A stretch of 64,000 bases of DNA. Source: Clitoria ternatea. Taxonomy: Eukaryota; Streptophyta; Magnoliopsida; Fabales; Fabaceae. Position 1 is the first letter of the stretch, and every line of letters begins with the position of its first letter. The translations under genes were made by a program, and so were the position numbers. This document shows positions 47,501-58,700 of the stretch, piece after piece. The stretch lies in assembly GCA_037962975.1 (NCBI GenBank), contig CM075676.1:48718001-48782000 (forward strand). The letters are read 5' to 3'. Below the pieces are notes generated by a model. It was given only the letters and a program-made list of their open reading frames with translations, searched no databases and was not told the origin of the DNA.

Positions 47501-48500
47501 GTTTTTATGAAAAGATTCGGAAAAGAGTTCGTTATAATTGCTATTTATGTAGATGATTTAAACATCATCGGAACTCCTGAAGAGCTTTCAAATGCTGTGA
47601 ATTGCTTGAAAAAAGAATTTGAGATGAAAGATTTGGGAAAAATAAAGTTTTGTCTTGGATTACAATTAGAATATTTAAATGAAGGAATTTTAATACACCA
47701 AAAGACTTATACAGAAAAGGTGCTAAAACGGTTCTATATGGAAAAATCACACTCATTGAGCAGCCAAATGGTTGTAAGGTCATTTGAAGTAAGCAAAGAT
47801 TATTTTTGACCTCCGAGAAAAATGAAGAACTACTTGGTCCTGAAGTACCATATCTTAGTGCAATTGGTGCACTAATGTATCTTGCTAGTCATAGATGACC
47901 TCATATATCATTTGTTGTCAATTTGCTAGCAAGACATAGTTCTTTTCCCACAAAAAAGGTATTGGAATGAGATTAAGCACATATTTCGCTACCTTAGAGG
48001 TACAATGGACATGAGTTTATTTTTCCTATATGTATCTAAGGCAAACCTAATTGGTTATGCAGATGCGAGGTATTTATCTAATCTTCATAATGGTCTATCA
48101 CAAACAGGATATTTGTTCACATGTGGTGGTACAGCAATTTCATGGAGATCCATAAAACAAACGATCAAAGTAACATCATCTAATCATGCTAAAATTTTAG
48201 CATTACATGAAGTAAGTCGAGAATGTGTTTGGTTGAGGTTTATGATTCAACATATTCAAGAAACTTTTGGCTTGCATGCTAGAAAATTACCACAAACAAT
48301 CTTATATGAAGATAATGCAGCTTGTATTTCTCAGTTAAAAGATGGTTATATTAAAGGAGATAAGACAAAACATATTTCACCAAAAATTTTCTTTACTCGT
48401 AATCTTATAAAGAATGGTGAAATAAATTGTCCGATCATGTGAGAATCTAGCAGGTATCTTTACAAAATCATTACCAACCAAAGTCTTTGAGTAGTTAGTA
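44600..48500 (+). pseudogene. copia gag-pol polyprotein (many stops and shifts)
   Basis: Pieces in plus-strand order: gag end with a damaged zinc knuckle (CYCSGSQGH, stop, SRFC; near 44785-44830); protease to pre-integrase region at 45272-45679, including WHERLGHLG; integrase core at 45676-46360 (FMVLIDASTRWSHVCLLS); linker at 46555-47088; reverse transcriptase at about 47090-47809 with IYVDDLN; RNase H at 48005-48442 with NLHNGLSQTGYLF and LYEDNAACI. Stops such as those at 45678, 46357 and 47086 break the frame. This is a full-length element in outline but cannot encode a working protein. Confidence 0.88.
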
Positions 48501-48900
48501 CAAAAGATCGGTCTTCGACGTCTTAGACGTGGATGTTCTAATGAGGGAGAGAATTAAATACTTATAATTTAATTTTTATCCATAAATTTACTTTGTAAAG
48601 AATGTTGTACTCTTTTTCCTTCACTGGGTCTTTATCCCACTAGGTTTTTTCTAATAAGGTTTTAACAAGACACATTCTAAAATATGAATATCCAAGGGAG
48701 AGTATTATGAATATTATAATACAAGTGGATGTCCACCTTGGGCTATAAAAGGGCACATGCCCTTCATGAATTGTTGAGTGAATTTAGCTGAAGCATTTCC
48801 CTTCTCTGTGCATTTTTTCTTCTCCTTCTTCTGCATAAATTCTGGTTATTTATAACAATATCCTATTAGTGTGTAAATCATTTCCGGTAGAAGTAAAGTA

Positions 48901-49790
48901 ACTCTCACGCTGATGAAGATCCCAAGTTTTCAGTATTTTATATTCTTTAGAAACTAAAACTAATCATTTAAAGTTGAGGAACCAAAACTTAGTCCAAAGT
49001 TCAAATTAAAGACCAAAAACTATTGATCCCTGAAAAAAAAATTAGGGACACTTTGATTGTTGAATAATTCATAAAAATTATAAATACAATACACTTTATT
49101 AGTCTTTATATTCAATGAATTCAAATACCAAAATGCCTTATATTTATAACTTCGAGAGGGTTATCTGGTGACTTTGCTTTCTTAGAGATTGAATTTGTTT
49201 GGATAAAATTTTTCTGAAATTAAAGTGGATATATTAGTTGAAAATAATTTTTTAATGAATTAAAACAATTCTTGTGTTTATAATATAATAAATTCTTCTG
49301 TTCCCAACAAAAACATTTTTTTATCCTTTAATCCATGTATTTCATGGTGATAAAAAAAATACATTTTAAATACATTTCATAATTTCCCCTGCTCAGTTAG
49401 TCTATTTTTAATCAATTGAGCATGGCATCTAATATCTCGTTACGTAAGATCCAAATTCTGGATTCTTTTACGTTCAATTTACTTTGTTATAAGAGAAAAG
49501 GACATATGTTCCAAAAAAAAAAACAGAGAAAAGGACATAGAAATATAATATAATCAAATTTGTGTGATCCATTAAATTTAATTCTATATATTTGATCCTT
49601 CTAATATAGAAGCTTAAGAAAGGATCCAAATCCACAGGTGTAAACAGAAGCAATTTCATCCGGAATCTGATGCCAGTTCCAATCGAGTGTGGTGCAAAAT
49701 CTTGTTCCACCAAGACATCACTATACATTATGTACTAGAATTAACATAGAGAAACAAAGTGCCACAGAATAATTTGCTTATTAATCAAAA
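48901..49790. other. Intergenic DNA between copia element and NDB1-type gene
   Basis: AT-rich, no gene seen. The part nearest 49790 should contain the 3' untranslated region of the NDB1-type gene, which is on the minus strand. Confidence 0.5.
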
Positions 49791-52700
49791 TTAAACTCGA
49801 CTAGAATCTCTGCCAAATATGAATCTTCTAGTCCAATCAGACACGACCAACACCCTTGTGCGCCAGCTCACTTGCTTGCTGAATGTAGAACAGAGTTATT
49901 AAATAATAAAAATGATTATGATTATGCTTATGCACATTAATTAATGTGTGCTTTGCATCATCATACAGAGATCATTATATAGTACCTTGCATAGACAGAA
50001 TACCAAAGCCATTGAGTGCTGTGACCAATGGAAACCCAGTCTCCAGGAAGTTCCGCTGCTGCTTGCTCCCCACCCAGTGGAGCAAATTGCCCAAGATGCT
50101 TGTACCTTTTCATTTTAACCAACCAGCCTCTCACTCATCACTCAGGATATAAATCAAGCATAGGACATGTTAATAGAATTCGTGTTCAGTAGAGAAACAG
50201 CTAACCAAAATAGTTACCACGTCATCTTTTCACCTAATTAGTGTTCAAATTTGAATCGTAACTATTATGTGTGATACACTGTCTTTGGTTACATGTCCTT
50301 TCCATCTCTTGCGTGTCAGTGTATCCTATATTTAAATGAGAAGTAAAATACCAAATCTGACTTATACAATCACACATGGAATATGATTAAATGTTTTTCA
50401 AAAGTTACATAGTTGTCACGTATGAATTCACTCAAAATGAGAACGTGACTTTTTGAATGTTAGGAAACCTTCATAAGTGAACTTAAAAGGGTTAAGTTTT
50501 AGTTTTTCTTGTAATGGAAAATCCTGTTGAACCTTTCTATTTAGTTAGTTAGATTCTGTTTTGATCTTCTATATATAAAAGGTTCGTATATCTTGTTATC
50601 TAATCAACTCGTCATCAAAAATTCAGTTTTAGATTCTCTTATCTTCTTCCTCTCTTTGCACAATCCTCTACATGGTACATCCACTTCAAGATGGATCCAT
50701 GGCTTCCACTAATCCTTTTGTCCCTCATACTTCCTCGGTTTCTCCTCATCCATCTCAACTAAACTCACAGAGGACAATTTCCTCGCATGGATGGAACATG
50801 TAGATGCAACGATTAAGGGCTTCCGGTTGAAGAAATACATCACTGGAGCTGAGCTCATCCTCAAAGTCCAGAGGAGAAATCAATGTTGAGTTTGAAAACT
50901 ATGAGCAACAAGACAATTTACTCAATCCATAGATTCACAGTTCAAGATCCACATGGTAGGCTATGATTGGTCCTATGAAATCTGGAAAACACTCTAGACT
51001 TACTTTGCTTCACAAACCAAGGCTCAGGTGAAGCAGCTCAAGACTCGGTTTCAAAATGTCAAGAAATCAGGGCAAATTGGTGAATATCTGGTCCAAATCA
51101 AACTCCGACTTGTATGTCTTAATCCTCACCGTTTATGGTAATTGGTAAGATCTAATGACTAATATTTATTTCCATATCCTCATCTGTGTTATATATATAA
51201 CCAAAGGGCATGTTAGTTTGTTCAAACAAAAACATTACTATCTGAGTTAGTCCGTTTTATTTTATCTCTTCATCCATTTTTGACATAAAAACACCTGCTT
51301 TATCCTTCGAGAACAGGGCTGGCCTGGGGCGGGCCCATAATGAAGGGAGGCCTGATTACGAAAGGTGTTATGTATACTTTGTCAAATTTTGAGCCCCGAC
51401 AAGATGTGTGTAAATAATGTTTAACATGACACTTATTAGGGATGAGAATAGGTCAAACTGCTCATGGGGGCCAAAGCCTTAAGGTTTAGTTTTAATAATA
51501 AGATTAAACTAGGCTTTTCAAAAACTCTATTTAAATAAAGAAGTTGGGTTTGGACTTTTGAAAATAAAACATTTTTAACCAGTTGGGTTAGTTTTTTATA
51601 ACTCTTATATAATTTTATTAAATAAATAATAATAATTTATGATATATTATAATTTATAAATATACATAATATTTTTTTATATATAAAATAAAATTTATAA
51701 GATTAAAATATGTTAAAATTAACTTTAAAATGTAAAATTGATAATTATACATATTAAATAGGTTCTTAAATTTTTAGAGACTCGTTTATTTATTTAAGAT
51801 AAGGTAATTGATATTTAATATTTGTTTGTTAGCATTTTTATTGGTTTTAATGAAAATCAAACTGACAGACTTAGAGGCCTTACAATTAAGCTCAAGCCTG
51901 GCAAAGATTAACTCAACACAGCCTATTTCTATCCCTAACGTTTAGTTTCCTCATTCCAAGAAAGATTGGAGGAAACGAAGGGGTAAGATAAGAGATTAAT
52001 GAGGGATTTTGCGGAAACATTATAACCTACTGGGATTATAAGCCCCATTTCTAATGATTTTATAAGAGTCCATTGTTATCGTTAAAGTTTGTTGTTTGGA
52101 TTTCAAGTAATATAAATACCGTTATTTAAATTATGGAACTCTTTTTTGATTTGGCAATAGAAAAATATTTATTTTTTTATGTGGCCCTTATACTCACTAT
52201 GCTTGGGTCTTAAAAAGAATGGCCCTGTTCGTACATGAGCAATAATAAGTCTGATATGTAATGGACCTTCAAATCAAAATCATCATTTTTGAACGTGGTT
52301 TCAAGTAGAAACAACATGCTTTATCACTAGAAATGGAGAAAGGTAGGTTCTCTTCAATGATGCCAAGTCACAAAACATCAACTAAAGCAATTATTTGTTA
52401 TCAGTTTCCATACAAGACATTAGAAATTTACATTTCCATTTTTCAGAGGAATCTTATTCACATATCCGTAGTGTTACTTTGCCTACTTCAACATCTAATC
52501 CCTTCAATTATGTGTGTGCCACTGTGGTATTTCTTATGAACAACTACTTTCAAATTTGAAGCAATCACAACCAACATAATGTGATGATGAGAGACCATTT
52601 TAAAAGTTACACTGCATTTACCTGAATTTTATTCACATATTGTAGACAACCTTGCAATTTCCACTCCATAGACAGGAAATAGAGAAGAAAACTACAAGCA

Positions 52701-55700
52701 ACATGAAGTACATGATTTACCGGAAGGGAAGAAACTTATGACGTCCAGAACCTCTAAATCGCCGAGGACCTTCAGGATTATCGTCACATTGATCCATGCG
52801 GTTAAAGCATCTAGCTAGATATGTTCCCTGTTGGGCGGCAACCTAGATATACTGATACATTAAAACTACAACATATACAATATTTGACAGAAGAAAGTGT
52901 CTGCATTAGCAAGCATTCAGTTACTGGTGAAATAATGCATACCTGTGCAGTTGCTGGCAGACTCTTCACCTGTGCATCTGCATTAGAAAGGGCCAGCTTA
53001 AATGCTTCTATGTCTATTTCTTTGCTTTCATTCCCCCGTAAATCTTTCCACAGAGCAGTAAAATCTCGCAGATGTTTCTGTTTTAGAAAGTGTTCGACTT
53101 GTGGATATCTTACGATGATGTCGTCCATCACATCCTGGAATTCTTCAATAGTTAAGGTGCCAGACTTGTTCTTGTCTGCAGCCTCAAAAATGGTTGTGAT
53201 ATCATCCTAGAAACCAAGGTAATGAGTTAATTATAAGTATATAAACTCGACTGAAATTCACATAACTGTCTTAAGGTCACATAATTTCCTCAGTTCTCGT
53301 GTCAAGATTGAAACTATAACAGATAAGTGCATGTTACAACATTGTTCAGTTTATAAAAAGAAACAATCAATTAACAAGAACAATGAGCTTAATTTCTTCA
53401 TTAAATCCCAATCAGGCTAGTTGCATCCGTAGGATGCATCACTATGCTGTGTATTAAATAAGCTTAGAAGCCTAAATAAGCCTCTAAAGGATGAAGAGAT
53501 ACCATGATTTTGCGTTGATTTATTGTAGAACAATCACCAATAGCATACACATTTTCACATCCCTTCACACGCAGCCATTCATCAGTTGCTAGTACATGCC
53601 TTTTAGCCTGCACATAGAGAAATCCTGGCTTAAACCAATACGATTACCCATATGATTGTTGACCGGTGATTTCAAGACAAGATAAAACCATTAAATATAT
53701 ATTATATCTGACACAATATAATAAAAATTTGGACTAGAAGTGAAGAAAAGGGTGGGTAAAACTGTGCTTCAGAACTGCAAGGAATGAAGTAGCACCTGAC
53801 CAATTTCTTCCATAAAGTCCCTTATAACTGGAAGAGTTGAAATGCCAGTGGACCAGACAATCAATCCATGGGGCACAGAGTAAACTTCTCCGGTTGATTT
53901 CACCTTCATTGTAATTTCCTTGTCATTAACACTGACAACCCGGCATCCTGTTTGAACTTCTATACCATCTCTTGTAAACTTCGTCTCAGCAAATGAACTT
54001 ATTCTCTCATCAAACCTATAAGATTAGAGATGACATTTTATCAAAGTTGTGACTTTTTATGTATGCTGAACTGAGAATACGAATTATTCAAACAGATAAC
54101 TAGACTTTCTTGATGGTTGGTCTTACTTTACTAGTTTTGCAATACTAGAAACTCAAGAAAAAATGTTAAAGGTGGCAGTGTTTATACCATTAAGTTATAA
54201 GTTTCCACCAAATACAATCTTTAATCAAAGCTGCACATAGGCAGTAATACAGCTGGGTGTATACCATTAAGTTCCATCTGCCAAGATTTAGGAGTACTAA
54301 GGAATCTATCACCCTGTGAGTCCTTTCTAAAATAAAAATTACTGATTTGAATATCTAAAGAATCAGTTGATGACTTAAGTGATTTACCCGATCAATGACA
54401 AAGAAGTAGATCCTAAACAAAGCATTGTGCAAGTAAAGGTATATGTTATACTCATTAGAAAAGGTATATGTTATACTCGTAATCCTTCTCCTCACTGTAC
54501 TACTCTGAGTTATCACCACATCTCTTATTCCTATTAATCGTGTTTTTCTTCTCTGTCCTCTGTTTCTATTCCTAAGAATGCAGGAGATGCTATTGCTCAT
54601 CCTAAAGAGAAACAAGCTATGATAGATGAGATGTGTACACTATAGAGCACTGGGACTTAAGACCTCATTCCTCTGGCACCAGGAAAGTCTATTGTTGGTT
54701 GTCAATGGGTGTAAAGGTGAAGGTTGGCCCTGACAGAAAGGTTAATTGCCTTAAGGCTTATGTTGTCGCAAAAGGCTATACTCAAATCTTCAGTCTAGAT
54801 TATGAGGAAACATTTTCTCCAATTGCCAAAATCCCTTCTGTGCAACTATTCTTATCCACTATTGTCATTCATCATTGGCCTATATATCAATTGGACATCA
54901 AGAATTCCTTTCATCATGGTGATCTGCTTGAAGAAGTTTACATAGAGCAACCTCCCTACTTTATTGCTTAGGGGGAGTCTTCTGGATTTGTTTGTCGATT
55001 GCAAAATTCTCTATATGGCCTCAAGCAATCCCATAGAGCATGGTTCGGTAGATTCAGTATTGTGATTCAAGAGTTTCGTATGACTCGAAGCGAGATTGAT
55101 CATTCTATTTTCTAGCGCCATTCAGTTGCTGGCTGCATCAACGTGGCCGTGTATGTGGATGACATTGTCATCACAGGCAGTGACCATCTCGGCATTACAC
55201 AGTTGAAGCAACATCTCTTCAAACACTTTCAGACAAAGGATCTTGGCAGTCTCAAATATTTATAGGGGATAGAAGTAGAGCAATCCAAAAAATGGGATCA
55301 TCATATTCCAAAGGAAGTATGCAATGGATATTCTGAAAGAAACAGAAATGTTAAATTCCAAGTTAGTCGACACTCTTATGGATACTGTTAAAGGTTCCAT
55401 TCCAAAACCAATTGGCAATGGTTGGAGTGGCCCAACAGGTATTTAAACCATGCGAAATATTATGAGGCAGGCGATGTGGGACTTCCAACACGCCCCCTCC
55501 AACGAAGCCTGCCGGACCAGGCAAGGGGTAACTTTTGACCCACAATGAAAGGGCAACTCTTGGCCCATAAGAACCGGAAAGAATGCTCTGGCTCTGATAC
55601 CATGTTAAAGGTTCCATTCCAAAACCAATTGGCAATGGTTGGAGTGGCCCAACAGGTATTTAAACCATGCGAAATATTATGAGGCAGACGATGTGGGACT

Positions 55701-58700
55701 TCCAACAGATACCAATGTCAAGTTCCTACCAAATCAGGGGAAACCTCTACCAGATCCTAAAAGATACAAACGCTTAGTTGACAAATTGAACTACTTCATT
55801 GTCACTCGCCCAGATATCTCATTCGCCATGACTATCGTAAATCAATTCTTCAACTCTTCTTGTAAGAAACATTGGGATGCAATGACTCACATTGTTCGAT
55901 ACATCAAAGGAGCTCCAAGAAAAGGTTTGCTGTATGAAGACAAAAGACGTATTCGAGTTGTGGGATATTCAAATGTTGATTGTTCTCCCACTGATTGAAG
56001 ATCTACTTCTAGGTATTGTATCTTTGTTGAAACTAGGTAATCTTGTCTCTTGAAAAAGTAAGAAATAGTGATGTTGTTAGGTTTCTTGCACTCGCAAGAA
56101 AGAGAAAGGACTTTATTCGTCCTTGAATTTTATTGATATTTGAAGAAAAAGGTACACAAAGGAGTCTACTCCTCTTACACTGGAATAAACCAGTAACTAC
56201 ACAATAATTCTCCCCTTCCCTCTGCTGAAAACAGAGAACCTATTTATAAGAGGCTGGTTAACAAACTAACCACCTCAACAAACTAACAAAATAGCAAAAC
56301 AGAATTCTAACCAACCTAACAGACTTGTAAAAGAATCCTAACCAACCTAACAATAATAGATTTAACTCATATTTGTACCCTTACTTCTATAATACACTTT
56401 TAAACTCTTTGGGGTCTAACAATACCTTCCCCTCCTAAAACAACCTTGTCCTCAAGGTTAAAATCTGGAAATTGAGCTTGCATATGGTGGCTGAATCAAC
56501 CTGGTTGTATGGTGTCATCTTCCTCCCCATAAACACTTTCTGGATTTGTATTATCATCCTCAGCCAAGATAATGACCTGCAGGTTCTTATTTGGACAGCG
56601 ATGTCCTGGACCAAAAGGTAAACCGCAATGAAAGCATCGATTTTCTTCCCTACATTTGACATATTCCTGGTATGGTAAACTTCTAGTTCCCCTGAATCTG
56701 TTGGCATTTGTAGGTGTAGGCGCAGAACGGACTTCTCCCTGATTTTTGTGATTGATGTTGTTGCTGGAAGGTTTGGAAATAACAGGGGCTTCTATTCGAG
56801 AAGCTGATCTCTGGTTCCCCTGAAATCAATACCCTGCTGCCATGGTACGTTCTTGTGGTTTCCCCATGAATTGACCCTCTTTCATGGCATCCTCAATATC
56901 CCTAGCGATTTCCATAGCACGATTTAATTATCTTGGATCATGAGGTCTAACCAAACCCCTAATGTCCGTACGCAGGCCAGCTAAAAAATATCCCAACATT
57001 TATTCCTCTGAAATATTTTTTGTTTGAGCAATCAAAAGCTCAAATTCTTGGACATATTCGTCCACCGACGCTGTTTGTCTCAAGGCTGCTAATCTCTCAT
57101 ATATTGAACCACGGCCATTATCCCCATATCTGTTTAGCAAAGCTTTTGAGAACTCCTCCCAAGAAGGATTCTTGGTTTTGTTACGCCAATACTGGAACCA
57201 ATGGCAGGCTCTACCTTCCATGCTCATGAATGCTACCCTTAATCTCTCTGCTGGCTTGACCTGATGTACTTCAAATAACTTTTCTGCCCGAGTAAGCTAA
57301 CCCAATGGGTCGCTTCCTTCAAATCCAGGGAGCACTATTTTCTTTAACCAAGAACGAGGCATCTCATCACTTTCATCCCCCTCATTGTCATTGGAACCTG
57401 TTTTAATGGTGCTGGAACTGCTTTCATCTTCTTGGTTAGGTTTCTTGGTAAGACATTCCATGATAAGACCACGGATTTGGTTCAAATCAGGCATGTTTGC
57501 TTTGATATAAGCGATATCCTTTTGCATTTCTGCCAGTTGGATTCCATGGTTGTTGGTTGTTTTCTCCACTGTCAGTAAGCGTTGCTCCATTGCAGAAAGG
57601 GGAAGAGCGGCAGGTCGGACCAATTGTTAGGTTTCTTGCACTCGCAAGAAAGAGAAAGGACTTTATCCGTCCCTGAATTTTATTAATATTTGAAGAAAAA
57701 GGTACACAAAGGAGTCTACTCCTCTCACACTGGAATAAACCAGTAACTACACAATAATTCTCCCCCTCCCTCTGCTGAAAACAGAGAGCCTATTTATAAG
57801 AGGCTAGTTAACAAACTAACCACCTCAACAACCTAACAAAATAGCAAAACAGAATTCTAACCAACCTAACAGACTTGTAACAGAATCCTAACCAACCTAA
57901 CAATACTATATTTAACTCATATTTATACCCTTACTTCTATAATACACTTTTAAACTCTTTGGGGTCTAACAGATGTAGCTAGGTCGGAGGCGAAGTACTA
58001 CACTATGGCTCTAGCCAGTCAGGAGCTCATATGGCTTAAACAATTACTTCAGAAACTCAAGTTCGGAGAGATTGCACTCATTTCTAATAATCAGGCTGTC
58101 ATGCATATTGCCTTGAATCCAGTATTCAATGAGAGGACAAAGCATATTGAAGTCGACTATTATTTTGCCAAACAGAAAGTCATTCCTGGTGAATATTCAC
58201 TAGTTTTGTTAACTTCAATGACCAGTTAGCAGTTATATTCACTAAATCACTAAGGGGTCCTTGGATTAACTACATATGTAACAAGTTTGGTGCATATAAC
58301 CTATATGCTTCAGCTTAAGGGAGAGTGTTAGGTTGATTAGATTGATTTTATTCTTATATAATTAACCTTGATTTGAGTAATTGTATATTTTGTAATTATG
58401 TACAAAGTCCTATAAATTCAATAGCTCGATGTGCTCTAAACACGCAAAATTCATAACATGTTCTCTCACTTTCCTCTCTTTCAACAGTTAGCAATCTAAT
58501 TTGACTTTTTGGTAATACTGACCAAATCACAATGCTGAAGGTCCTCTAATGTAGAGATAATTTAAGATGGATAAAAGAACATGTATAGCAAAAGACCATT
58601 GCAGGTGAAAGAGCAGTAAACCAAACCTAATGCTGTTAGTTGTGAGTCAAAGAGGTAGCTCTATAGCCAACATAAGTACAACAATAAATAGATAAAAGAT

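Larger units (their letters stand above)
43974..48900 (+). mobile_element. Decayed Ty1/copia element with partial LTRs
   Basis: The left LTR fragment at about 43979-44070 and the right LTR from about 48706 share TATGAATATTATAATACAAG, GGATGTCCACCTTGGGCTA and AAAAGGGCACATGCCC. A purine-rich tract (AAGGGAGAG) precedes the right copy. The left LTR is cut short by a TTA microsatellite and about 450 bp of unrelated sequence. The internal region has the copia order gag, protease, integrase, RT, RNase H, all broken. The right end of the element is approximate. Confidence 0.8.
54555..58486 (+). mobile_element. 5'-truncated copia element in NDB1-type intron 4
   Basis: Starts within the RT region (PKNAGDAIAHP-like) and runs through RT (KAYVVAKGYTQIFSLDYEETF; YVDD at 55152-55163), KLNYFIVTRPDISFAM and RNase H (SEAEYYTMALASQELIWL; NERTKHIEVDYYFA), then a purine-rich tract and an LTR at 58326-58486 (TGTTAGGTTGATT to TTTCAACA). 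gag, protease, integrase and the 5' LTR are missing. A TRIM sits at 55386-55707 and a gag-only LTR element at 56075-57971; removing both rejoins the copia reading. Orientation is antisense to the gene. Confidence 0.85.

Noticed and set aside
54633..55998. Host genes within NDB1-type intron 4
   Set aside because: All open stretches are copia reverse transcriptase/RNase H pieces in the opposite orientation to the gene.
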